This document shows, piece by piece, positions 1-7,726 of a stretch of DNA of 64,000 nt. The notes under the pieces were generated by a model. That model did no database searches, was not told the origin of the DNA, and was given only the letters and a program-made list of their open reading frames with translations. The translations under genes and the position numbers were made by a program. The DNA is from Sphingomonas sp. PP-F2F-A104-K0414 (GTDB taxonomy: Bacteria; Pseudomonadota; Alphaproteobacteria; Sphingomonadales; Sphingomonadaceae): NCBI RefSeq assembly GCF_004340945.1, contig NZ_SLYD01000002.1:434001-498000 (forward strand), read 5' to 3'. The first letter of the stretch is position 1, and each line of letters starts with the position of its first letter.

Positions 1-294
1 GAACAGGAAATACGCGAACGCCTTGCCCGCGACGCGGCCGACCGAGCCGAGCTCCTTCATGCCGGCGATGCCGGTGACGAGCGTCAGGAAGATCACCGGT
101 GCGATGATCATCTTCACCAACTTGATGAACGCATCGCCGAGCGGCTTCAGCGCCGCGCCATAGGTCGGATAGAAATGCCCGAGCGCCGCGCCGAGCGCGA
201 TCGCGATCAGGACCTGGATATAGAGCTGGCCGCTCCAGCGCTTCCGCGCGGGCGTTTCCGCGACGCCATATGTCTGGGTGGGTAGGGTCAACAT
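1..294 (-). CDS. dctA: C4-dicarboxylate transport protein DctA (N-terminal part, runs off window)
   Basis: The minus strand from 294 translates as [13 protein letters not shown]... followed by a first hydrophobic segment and the stretch [20 protein letters not shown], which is characteristic of the dicarboxylate/amino acid:cation symporter family (DAACS). DctA imports succinate, fumarate and malate across the inner membrane. Only about 98 residues are in the window; the C-terminus lies off the left edge. An AGGAGG sits only 2 nt before this ATG, which is tight, so the exact start is slightly uncertain. It is divergent from dctB-dctD, the usual arrangement for a sensor pair that controls this transporter. 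Confidence 0.9.
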   Translation of the reverse strand, partial: MLTLPTQTYGVAETPARKRWSGQLYIQVLIAIALGAALGHFYPTYGAALKPLGDAFIKLVKMIIAPVIFLTLVTGIAGMKELGSVGRVAGKAFAYFLF

Positions 295-477
295 CGCCTC
301 CTGAAACTCTCGTCCACTGCCACGGGACGTTATCGCGACGGTAATGCCGGGCCGAACCAAGGACTACAAGACTATGTGGTCATGCGCTTAAAACGTTGGT
401 TTTACGTGGTTTGAAGACATACCCAGTCTTCAGATGTGCGAGAAATGCCGATTTTACGGAGTGGCGCGACCTATTGG

Positions 478-495
478 TGTGTGATAATCCGCACA
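478..495. promoter_or_regulatory. DctD-like operator dyad between dctA and dctB
   Basis: The 18-mer TGTGTGATAATCCGCACA is an imperfect dyad of the form TGTGYG-N6-CGCACA. It closely resembles the rhizobial DctD upstream activating site as I remember it (TGTGCG-N6-CGCACA). It ends 1 nt before the dctB ATG and lies about 185 nt upstream of dctA. A degenerate partial half site (TGTGCG) is seen at 435-440. Binding by DctD is inference. Confidence 0.5.
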
Positions 496-496
496 A

Positions 497-2281
497 ATGG
501 CGCGGCTCCGTTCCCCTCTTTTCATGACTGCGCTGGCGGTGCTGCTCGCGTTTGCCGCACTCGGTGTGATCGTCGCCGGAGTCGCCTCGGTCTACGGCCC
601 GCGTGCGGTGGCGGACGCGACCGCGAGCGTGCGGATGCACGCGGTCCAGCAGACCCGCAGCAACCTCCGCCTGCTCGAAGCCGAGTTGCAGACCTATCGC
701 CTGCTCCCGGTCATGCTCGGCGAATATCCCGACGTCCGCGCGGCACTGGCGTCGGGTACCGTCGACCCGGCACTCAACGCCAAGCTCGCAATGCTGGCGG
801 AGCGAACCGGCGCCCCGGTGATCTACGCGCTCGATACGCAGGGCATGACGATCGCGGCGTCGAACGCCGGCCGCCCCGACAGCTTTCTCGGCCACGACTA
901 TCGCTACCGCGACTATTTCACCAAGGCGATGGCATCGGGCGCGACCGAGTTCTTCGCGCTGGGCAGCGTCAGCGGGCGCCCCGGCCTGTATCTGTCGCGC
1001 CGCATCGACCGCGCCGGACGACCGCTCGGCGTGGTCGTGGTCAAGGTAGAGTTCGGCAAGATCGCCCGCGCGTGGATCCAGGACCGGATGGCGACCTTCG
1101 TCACCGATCCCGACGGAATCATCCTGATCTCGAGCGATCCCCGCCTGCAATTCCACACGACACGCCCGCTTTCACGGATGCGCCGCAGCGAACTGATCGC
1201 GACCCGACAGTTCGGCGCCTCTCCGCTCGCGGCAGCACCACTGATGCTCGACGGTGATCGCGCGCGCCTTGCGGATGGAACGCCGGCGGTAGAGGTCTCT
1301 CTGCCGGTGCCGATCGCGAAGTGGCGGCTGGTCCATATGGAACCGCTCGACGCCGCGCTGCGCACCGCCGCGGCTCGCACCCGCTGGGCGACCGCGATCG
1401 CGGCGCTGGCGACGATCGCGGCGATGCTCAGCGCGTGGTGGCTCCAGGAGCGGCGGAAGCGGAACGCGGGCGCCCGCGCCGAACTCGAAGCCGAAGTCGC
1501 GCGCCGTACCGCCGAGCTCCGCGCCACAGCCGACCGCCTTCAGATCGAGGTCGAACAGCGCGAGGCGTCCGACCAGCGCTTCCGCCAGGCCCGCGAGGAA
1601 CTCGCGCACGCCAACCGCGTCGGCTCGATCGGCACGATCACCGCCAGCGTCGCGCACGAAATCAACCAGCCCGTCGCCGCGATCCGCACCTTCGCCGACA
1701 ACGCCGCCGCCTTCCTGGACCGCGGCGAACCGGCGCGCGCGGCAACCAATCTCCAGTCGATCGTCGACCTCACCAGCCGGATCGGCACGATCACCGCTGG
1801 GCTCAGGCGCTATGCTAGGCGCGGCGCAGGCTCGATCGGGCCCGTGGCACTCGACGAAGCGATAGACGGCGTCCGCCTGCTGATCGGCGACCGCTTCCGC
1901 GCAAAAGGCGTGAGGCTCGACCTCCCGACCGGCCCCGAGGCGCGACTGACCGTGATCGCCGGTCGCGTCCGTTTGGAGCAGGTGCTGGTCAACCTTCTCC
2001 AGAACGCTCTCGACGCGGTCGCCGACCGCCGCGACGCCCGCGTCAGTGTCACCGTCGGCAGGAAAGGCCGCGACGTCGTGCTGACCGTCGCCGACAACGG
2101 TCCCGGCATCGACGCCGCGATCGCCGACCACCTCTTCACCCCGTTCGCGACCAGCAAGAAGGACGGCCTCGGGCTCGGCCTCGGCATCGCGCGCGACATC
2201 ATGACCGAGTTCGGCGGCACGCTCGACCTCGTTCCCGCTCCAGAAGGCGCCATCTTCCGTATGATCCTGGTGAAGGCATGA
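497..2281 (+). CDS. dctB: C4-dicarboxylate sensor histidine kinase DctB
   Basis: A 594-residue membrane sensor kinase. An N-terminal membrane helix (about residues 7-29) is followed by a large periplasmic double-PAS-type sensor region and a second helix near 298-317, which is the DctB layout. The cytoplasmic half has an H-box SVAHEINQP (His near 386), an N-box NLLQNALDAV near 500, and ATP-lid motifs VADNGPGI and GLGLGLGIA. It should sense periplasmic dicarboxylates and phosphorylate the DctD encoded next, whose ATG overlaps this stop by 4 nt. The divergent dctA supports the assignment. The HEINQP form of the H-box is typical of the DctB/FixL-like group. Confidence 0.88.
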   Translation: MARLRSPLFMTALAVLLAFAALGVIVAGVASVYGPRAVADATASVRMHAVQQTRSNLRLLEAELQTYRLLPVMLGEYPDVRAALASGTVDPALNAKLAMLAERTGAPVIYALDTQGMTIAASNAGRPDSFLGHDYRYRDYFTKAMASGATEFFALGSVSGRPGLYLSRRIDRAGRPLGVVVVKVEFGKIARAWIQDRMATFVTDPDGIILISSDPRLQFHTTRPLSRMRRSELIATRQFGASPLAAAPLMLDGDRARLADGTPAVEVSLPVPIAKWRLVHMEPLDAALRTAAARTRWATAIAALATIAAMLSAWWLQERRKRNAGARAELEAEVARRTAELRATADRLQIEVEQREASDQRFRQAREELAHANRVGSIGTITASVAHEINQPVAAIRTFADNAAAFLDRGEPARAATNLQSIVDLTSRIGTITAGLRRYARRGAGSIGPVALDEAIDGVRLLIGDRFRAKGVRLDLPTGPEARLTVIAGRVRLEQVLVNLLQNALDAVADRRDARVSVTVGRKGRDVVLTVADNGPGIDAAIADHLFTPFATSKKDGLGLGLGIARDIMTEFGGTLDLVPAPEGAIFRMILVKA

Positions 2282-3603
2282 GCGAGCAAGCGGTATTGCT
2301 CGTCGACGACGACGACGTGTTGCGCGGTGCACTGGAGCAATCGTTCGAACTTGCCGGCATCGCAGTGATCGCCGAGCGCGACCCGACCGTCGCGCTTGCC
2401 CGCGTAACCGCCGGGTTCGATGGCGCGGTGGTGTCCGACATCCGCATGCCAAAGATGGACGGGCTCGAGCTCTTCCGCCGGATCGCCGCGATCGACCATG
2501 AGATCCCGGTGCTGCTGATGACCGGCCACGGTGACGTCGCGATGGCGGTCGCCGCGCTCAAGAACGGTGCATTCGACTTCATCCCGAAGCCCTTCGCGAC
2601 CGACCACCTGATCGCGGGCGCTAGGCGGGCTCTCGAAATGCGCCGCCTGGTCCTCGACAACCGCCGCCTCCGCGCCGCCGCCGAGGAAACGGTCGGCGCC
2701 GAACCCCTGATCGGCGAGACCCCGGTGATGGTCCGCCTCCGCGAAACGATGCGCCAAATTGCTCAGGCCGACATCGACGTTCTGATCGAGGGGGAGACCG
2801 GCACCGGCAAGGAACTCGTCGCGGTCCTGCTCCACCGCTGGAGCAACCGACGGTCACGGCCCTTCGTGGCGGTCAACTGCGCCGCGCTGCCCGAGGCGGT
2901 CGCGGAGATCGAGCTGTTCGGCCATGACGGCGACTCCCGCCTGCCGCGGACCGGCCGGATCGAGGCGTCGAACCGCGGCACGCTGTTCCTCGACGAGATC
3001 GAGAGCACCCTCCCTGCGTTCCAGGCGAAACTACTTCGCGTACTCGAGGAGCGCGAGGTGATGCCGGTCGGTGGCGACCTTCCCCGCGCGCTCGACCTGC
3101 GCGTGATCGCTGCCGCCAAACCTGGCCTCGAACAGGCGGTCGAAGAAGGCCGATTCCGCGCTGACCTCCTGTTCCGCCTCGACGCGGTCCGCCTGCGCAT
3201 CCCGCCGCTCAGAGAACGCCGCGACGACATCCCGTTGCTGTTCGGCCACCTCCTTCACCAAGCGGCGGAACGGTTCGGCCGCGAGGTGCCGACGATCGAC
3301 ACCGCGACGCTAGCCTATCTCGGTCAGCACGACTGGCCCGGCAACGTCCGCGAACTCGACAACCTCGCCAAGCGCCTCGTCCTCCGCGTCGAGGCCGAAG
3401 ACCCTGTCGACGAGGACAGCGAAATCCCCCTCCCCGCCCGCGTCGACAAGTTCGAGGAAGCCACGATCCGCGCGACCCTGCAACAGGTCAGCGGCGACGT
3501 GCGGTCTGCGCTGGCCGCGCTCGGCATCCCGCGAAAGACGTTCTACGACAAGCTCAAGCGCCACGACATCGACGTCGAAGCCTACCGCCCCACGAAGGAG
3601 TAA
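2278..3603 (+). CDS. dctD: DctD-type response regulator with AAA+ domain lacking the GAFTGA motif
   Basis: A 441-residue NtrC-family response regulator. The receiver has the acidic cluster VDDDDV near the N-terminus and phospho-acceptor Asp54 (SDIRMP). The AAA+ domain has Walker A GETGTGKE at about 172-179 and Walker B GTLFLDEIE near 234-242. A Fis-type helix-turn-helix lies at about 395-435. Where GAFTGA, the loop that contacts sigma-54, should follow ELFGH, the sequence reads ELFGHDGDSRLPRTGRIE: GAFTGA is absent and the loop is shorter. The reading frame is intact on both sides, so this is not a frameshift. The gene overlaps dctB by 4 nt. The family role is activation of dctA; sigma-54 dependence is doubtful here. 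Confidence 0.85.
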   Translation: MSEQAVLLVDDDDVLRGALEQSFELAGIAVIAERDPTVALARVTAGFDGAVVSDIRMPKMDGLELFRRIAAIDHEIPVLLMTGHGDVAMAVAALKNGAFDFIPKPFATDHLIAGARRALEMRRLVLDNRRLRAAAEETVGAEPLIGETPVMVRLRETMRQIAQADIDVLIEGETGTGKELVAVLLHRWSNRRSRPFVAVNCAALPEAVAEIELFGHDGDSRLPRTGRIEASNRGTLFLDEIESTLPAFQAKLLRVLEEREVMPVGGDLPRALDLRVIAAAKPGLEQAVEEGRFRADLLFRLDAVRLRIPPLRERRDDIPLLFGHLLHQAAERFGREVPTIDTATLAYLGQHDWPGNVRELDNLAKRLVLRVEAEDPVDEDSEIPLPARVDKFEEATIRATLQQVSGDVRSALAALGIPRKTFYDKLKRHDIDVEAYRPTKE

Positions 3604-3612
3604 CCGCAGATT

Positions 3613-3721
3613 CTCCCCTGCAAGGGGAGGTGGCAGCGCGAAGCGCTGACGGAGGGGTGATCCGCTCCCGATAGCGCGATACCCCTCCGTCGCTTCGCGC
3701 CACCTCCCCTTGCAGGGGAGG
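3613..3721. repeat. Palindromic intergenic repeat, family A (CTCCCCTGCAAGGGGAGG)
   Basis: The two ends are inverted copies of CTCCCCTGCAAGGGGAGGTGG, with inner arms GACGGAGGGGT/ACCCCTCCGTC. The whole element could fold into one long hairpin. It fills the gap between the convergent dctD and abrB genes, so it may also act as a bidirectional terminator. Confidence 0.8.
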
Positions 3722-3727
3722 ATCAAT

Positions 3728-4786
3728 CTAAGTCGGGATGACCGGCGGCGGCACACCGCCCTGCCGCGTCGCCACGAACTTCGCGAGCGGCGGCCCGATC
3801 AGCAACACCCCCAGAAACCGCAACACCTGAAGCGCCATTACGAACGGCACATCGACCGGACTCGACGCCGCAATGATTGCGACCGAGTCCATCCCGCCAG
3901 GACTCGTCGCCAGATATGCGGTAACCGGATCGATCCCCCACCACCGTGTCAAAACCGCCGCAATCCCGCCGCAGAACGCGATCAGCAGCGCCACCGACAA
4001 CAGGATTCGCGGCATCGCCTTCCCCGCCACCCGCAGCGTGTCGCGCGTGAACGATAGCCCGATCCTCCACCCGACCACCGCATAGCTGATCGCCAGCAAC
4101 CACTGCGGCAACACTGGCTGCGCGACCCCAGTAACATTAAGCGCCGCCCCCGCGACCAGCGACCCGAGCAGTGCGCCGGCGGGGAGCTTCAACATCACAC
4201 CGACACCCGCGCCGATCCCGGCAATCGCGATCGTCCGCAGCACGGCAACCGGATCGACGGATGCGAACCACGTCGCGGCAACATGATGCCCACTCCCGCC
4301 GCCGACCATCACCGCCGCCAGCACCGACGCGACCACCGCCACGCTCACAACGCGCGTGTACGTCATCACCGCGACCAGCCGCGAATCCGCCCCGTAGGCC
4401 TGCGCCATCAGCACCATCGCGCTCGCCGCGCCGGGCGTCGATCCCCATACCGCGACGGTTCCCGGCAACACCTGCCACCGGCTGAGCAGATACCCGAGCA
4501 CGCTGCTCGCCGCGAGCGTGACGAAATTGACCATCAGGAACACCGGCCAGTGATCCGCCACCGTCGCGACGATCCCGGTCTTGATCGAGCCCGCGATCAG
4601 CGTCCCCACCGCCGCCTGCGCGCCGCGAAAAGCCGAAGTCGGCACGGTCAACGACCAACCCCTCACCGCAAGCACCACCGCCGCGACCATCGGCCCGAGC
4701 AACAACCCCGCAGGCAGCCCAACGACCTCCAGCACCCCCGCGATCACCGCCGACAGCGCGATCAATACGGCCCAGCGCCCGATCAT
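3728..4786 (-). CDS. AbrB-family membrane protein
   Basis: A 352-residue, very hydrophobic protein with about ten membrane segments and an internal duplication, as in the AbrB/Ambiguous ammonia-monooxygenase family (Pfam AbrB, a putative transporter, unrelated to the Bacillus DNA-binding AbrB). Glycine-rich turns such as WGSTPGAASAMVLMAQAYG and the equivalent TSPGGMDSVAIIAASS in the second half mark the repeat. The start is set by its ATG, which overlaps the TGA of the upstream methyltransferase gene (ATGA); longer readings would run inside that gene. It is the last gene of a three-gene operon. Substrate is unknown. Confidence 0.8.
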   Translation of the reverse strand: MIGRWAVLIALSAVIAGVLEVVGLPAGLLLGPMVAAVVLAVRGWSLTVPTSAFRGAQAAVGTLIAGSIKTGIVATVADHWPVFLMVNFVTLAASSVLGYLLSRWQVLPGTVAVWGSTPGAASAMVLMAQAYGADSRLVAVMTYTRVVSVAVVASVLAAVMVGGGSGHHVAATWFASVDPVAVLRTIAIAGIGAGVGVMLKLPAGALLGSLVAGAALNVTGVAQPVLPQWLLAISYAVVGWRIGLSFTRDTLRVAGKAMPRILLSVALLIAFCGGIAAVLTRWWGIDPVTAYLATSPGGMDSVAIIAASSPVDVPFVMALQVLRFLGVLLIGPPLAKFVATRQGGVPPPVIPT

Positions 4787-5445
4787 GCCTTGGTAGCGAA
4801 CCAGATCGTGTGCCGCGCGCCGCCCTTCCGCGTCGCCCGAGCGATCACCTCGTCGACCGCGAACCCCGCTTCGGCAAGTCGGGTCGCGAACGGCTTGCTC
4901 GGTGCCGACGACCACACGGCAAATATGCCACCGGGTCGCAACGCCGCCCGCGCCAACGACAATCCGCGTGCGCCATAAAGCCGATCGTTACCCGGCCGTG
5001 AAATCCCGTCGGGCCCGTTATCGACGTCGAGCAGGATCGCGTCCCACTCCCCCTCGGCAATCGCCGCGGCGACGTCGCCCTCGAAGATCCGTGTCCGCGG
5101 ATCGGTCAAGCTGTCGCCGTGCAACGCCGCCATCGGCCCCTGCGCCCACTCGATCACCGCCGGTACGATCTCCGCGACCGCCACCTGCGCATCAGCGCCA
5201 AGCCGCGCCAGTGCTGCCCGCAATGTGAACCCCATCCCGAGCCCGCCGATCAGCATCCGCACGCCTGGCCGGTCGCCGATCCGATCACACGCCTGCTCCG
5301 CCAGCGCCTCTTCCGATCCGCTAAGCCGACTGTTCATCAACTCGTTAGCGCCGAGCATGATCGAGAACTCGGTGCCCCGCTGGAGCAACCGAAGCTCACC
5401 CCCACCCGGCACCTGCGCCGTCCCGAGAAGCACGCGAGGGATCAT
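4783..5445 (-). CDS. Spermidine synthase-like methyltransferase fold protein
   Basis: A 220-residue Rossmann-fold protein. A glycine-rich nucleotide loop LIGGLGMGFTL is at about residues 65-75 and an acidic strand end AILLDVDNGPDG follows near 130. This pattern is found in the spermidine-synthase-like branch of SAM-dependent enzymes. It lacks the N-terminal tetramerisation domain of true SpeE, so aminopropyl transfer is not assured. The ATG at 5445 overlaps the stop of the Hsp70-like gene by 4 nt, and its own stop overlaps abrB, so all three are translationally coupled. Confidence 0.75.
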   Translation of the reverse strand: MIPRVLLGTAQVPGGGELRLLQRGTEFSIMLGANELMNSRLSGSEEALAEQACDRIGDRPGVRMLIGGLGMGFTLRAALARLGADAQVAVAEIVPAVIEWAQGPMAALHGDSLTDPRTRIFEGDVAAAIAEGEWDAILLDVDNGPDGISRPGNDRLYGARGLSLARAALRPGGIFAVWSSAPSKPFATRLAEAGFAVDEVIARATRKGGARHTIWFATKA

Positions 5446-6740
5446 GCCGACCACGCCGCGATATCGTCCTGCTCGCCGATCAGCGCGAGGCCGTGCGCGA
5501 TCGACGTCAGCTCGCCACCACTCATGATCGCCGCCTCGCCGAACCGCTCGACGAAAATTTGCCGGATGCGCGGGATCAGCGACGATCCACCTGTCAGGAA
5601 CACCCGGTCGATCTCGCCGCCACCGACGTTCGCGACCTCCAAGGCCCGGTCGACCGCCGCCTCGATCCGCACCACGTCGTCGGCGATCCACCCCTCGAAC
5701 TGCGCGCGCGTCACGTCTGCCTCGATCTCCAGCCCCGCGCCCGCAAAATGGAAATGCGCGTCCTCGCCGCTCGACAGCGCACGCTTCAGCGACCCGACCG
5801 CATCGTACAGCGGATAGCCGAGTTCGTTCTCGATCACCGCGATCATCCGCCCGATCGCATCCGGATCGATCGCGGTCTTCTGCAACCGCTCCAACTCGGT
5901 CATCGTCTTGCGATTGCGCATCAGCGCCAGCCTGGACCAGTCCGCGAAGTCGGCGAAATACGCGCGCGGAATCTCCAGTTCCTTGCCGAACGACTTGTAC
6001 GCGCCGCCCTTGCCCAGCATCGGCAGCACCAGCCGGTCGAGGATCCGGTAATCGAACCGATCACCCGCAATCCCGACACCCGCATGCCCAAGCGGCGTAC
6101 ACCGACGCGTCGCGCCCGGCTCGGCAACGCGCACCACCGAAAAGTCGCTCGTACCGCCGCCGAAATCCGCCACCAGAATGGTCGCCGGCTCGGTCAGCCG
6201 CGTCGCGTAGCTATAGGCCGCGCCGAGCGGTTCGTAGACGTAATGAATCTCCGCGCCGAAGCCCTTGAACATCGCGTCATACCGCATGCGCGCCAGCGCC
6301 TCGTCGGGCCGCGCGCCGGCATATTCGACCGGCCGCCCGACGACGATCCGGTGTGGCCGCGTGTCGAGCTTGCCGCCTGCATGCGAAATCAGCTTTTCGA
6401 GGAACAGCTGCCCCAGTTCCTCGAACCGATAGCGCTTGTCGAACACCGACGCCTGTTCGAACGTCTTCATCGCCGCAACCGACTTGAACGATTGGATGAA
6501 CCGGCTGTCGAGCGGATACTCCATATATTCCGCGATCGCCCACGGCCCCGCATCCGACGCGAGCCCCTTGCCGCTATCGTCCTGCCAGAAACACAACGCC
6601 GAACGGAACACCGGGCTCGTCTCGGCTGGCGCCGCGAAGGTCACCAGTTCGGGCGTGCCGTCTTTGGTCCCCAGCGCCACGACGCTGTTGGTCGTGCCGA
6701 AATCCAGCCCCAGCGCGGGGCCGCCAGCGTCCATCTGCAT
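5442..6740 (-). CDS. yegD: Hsp70-family (YegD-like) chaperone
   Basis: A 432-residue actin-like ATPase. Phosphate 1 motif LGLDFGTTNSVVAL (residues 10-23), phosphate 2 motif VADFGGGTSDFSVV (about 190-203) and adenosine motif VFLTGGSSLIPRIR (about 380-394) are all present. Only the nucleotide-binding domain is present; the length matches the YegD group, which lacks the canonical DnaK substrate-binding domain. The start at 6740 has AAGGA 6 nt upstream; a second ATG two codons later is possible. It leads the operon with the methyltransferase and AbrB genes. The client is unknown. Confidence 0.82.
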   Translation of the reverse strand: MQMDAGGPALGLDFGTTNSVVALGTKDGTPELVTFAAPAETSPVFRSALCFWQDDSGKGLASDAGPWAIAEYMEYPLDSRFIQSFKSVAAMKTFEQASVFDKRYRFEELGQLFLEKLISHAGGKLDTRPHRIVVGRPVEYAGARPDEALARMRYDAMFKGFGAEIHYVYEPLGAAYSYATRLTEPATILVADFGGGTSDFSVVRVAEPGATRRCTPLGHAGVGIAGDRFDYRILDRLVLPMLGKGGAYKSFGKELEIPRAYFADFADWSRLALMRNRKTMTELERLQKTAIDPDAIGRMIAVIENELGYPLYDAVGSLKRALSSGEDAHFHFAGAGLEIEADVTRAQFEGWIADDVVRIEAAVDRALEVANVGGGEIDRVFLTGGSSLIPRIRQIFVERFGEAAIMSGGELTSIAHGLALIGEQDDIAAWSA

Positions 6741-6835
6741 GCGTCGTCCTTGTATGAACGCGCGCCTATGGCGATGCGGGGCACAGGATGGCAACCCCGC
6801 GCGTGCTTCGGCGGGCGGTAAAACCATATCTACAT

Positions 6836-6950
6836 CCTCCCCTGCAAGGGGAGGTGGCTGGCACCTGCCAGACGGAGAGGTATCGCGTTCTCGATGGCGG
6901 GCTACCCCTCCGTCAGGCCTGCGGCCTGCCACCTCCCCTCATAGGGGAGG
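6836..6950. repeat. Palindromic intergenic repeat, family A, second copy
   Basis: Begins CCTCCCCTGCAAGGGGAGG and ends with the inverted arm CCTCCCCTCATAGGGGAGG. The inner arms differ from the copy at 3613 but keep the ACCCCTCCGTC core. It lies between the yegD start and the yaiI stop. Confidence 0.75.
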
Positions 6951-6964
6951 ATCGGCACGCGACC

Positions 6965-7435
6965 TTAGAGGCGCTTCAACCGCACAAGTGCCGCGTCGAG
7001 TGCGGACAGAAAGCTCGACCGGTCGGTCTTGGAGAACGGCGCAGGGCCGCCGATAATGTCGCCACCCGCGCGCAGGTCGGCCATGATCGCGCGCGTCGCG
7101 ATCGCGCCGCCGATCGAACTGGTGGTGAACGGCTTGCCGGTGTTGGCCAGCACGGTCGCGCCAGCCTTCACGCAGCGATCGGCGAGCAGGATGTCGGCAG
7201 TGATCACGACCGACTTCGCGTCGGCCTGTTCGGCGATCCAGTCGTCGGCGGCGTCGAATCCGTCGCTGACGACCACGCGCGAGATCAGCGGGTGGACGGG
7301 GATGCGGAAATGGCTGTTGGCGACGATCGTCACGGGGACTTCGTGGCGCCACGCGACCTTGTAGATCTCGTCTTTGACGGGGCACGCGTCGGCGTCGACG
7401 AGGATGCGCAGTGTGGTGGGGGTGTCGGCAGTCAC
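6965..7435 (-). CDS. yaiI: YaiI/YqxD family protein (UPF0178, DUF188)
   Basis: A 156-residue protein with the family signature [14 protein letters not shown] at the N-terminus, an [11 protein letters not shown] segment in the middle, and the C-terminal block [14 protein letters not shown]. The fold is PIN-like and the family has no settled function. The start codon is GTG (7435) with GAGG about 6 nt upstream. It stands alone between two repeat elements. Confidence 0.88.
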   Translation of the reverse strand: MTADTPTTLRILVDADACPVKDEIYKVAWRHEVPVTIVANSHFRIPVHPLISRVVVSDGFDAADDWIAEQADAKSVVITADILLADRCVKAGATVLANTGKPFTTSSIGGAIATRAIMADLRAGGDIIGGPAPFSKTDRSSFLSALDAALVRLKRL

Positions 7436-7551
7436 CTGAACCCTCGCGATCGAATGCCGGCCATCCCCGTATCCTTATTCAGCGCGCTAAATCCGTCGTC
7501 CCAGGCCCGTTGCCCGCCGCCGCACATCCAAAGAGTACCGCCACCCCAATT

Positions 7552-7637
7552 CCGTCATCCCAGCATAAGCTGGGATCTCCCTGTTTGGCGCGTGTCGCGA
7601 GCCACGTGGGATACCCCAGCTTTCGCTGGGGTGACGG
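7552..7637. repeat. Palindromic repeat, family D (CCCAGC...GCTGGG)
   Basis: Left hairpin CGTCATCCCAGCATAAGCTGGG and right hairpin ACCCCAGCTTTCGCTGGGGTG are inverted relative to each other. The same element recurs at 25015, 25175 and 51605. Confidence 0.8.
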
Positions 7638-7673
7638 GTTTGGGTTTGGGTTTGGGTTTGGGTTTGGGGTTGG
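7636..7673. repeat. Tandem GGGTTT hexanucleotide tract
   Basis: Five perfect copies of GGGTTT are followed by GGGGTTGG, starting exactly at the outer edge of the family D palindrome. The strand is G-rich and could form a quadruplex. Copy number is expected to vary. Confidence 0.9.
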
Positions 7674-7726
7674 ACGGCGGGAGGGGAATTCGAGACTTAG
7701 TAAGCTCGGTTCGCCAACCCGATCCC

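Noticed and set aside
479..496. CRP-type site
   Set aside because: The dyad has TGTGYG arms with N6 and lies at dctB; it matches the DctD-type site better than TGTGA-N6-TCACA.
7636..7673. GGGTTT array as a telomere-like end
   Set aside because: It is internal, short and flanked by normal genes; simple-sequence expansion beside a palindrome is enough.
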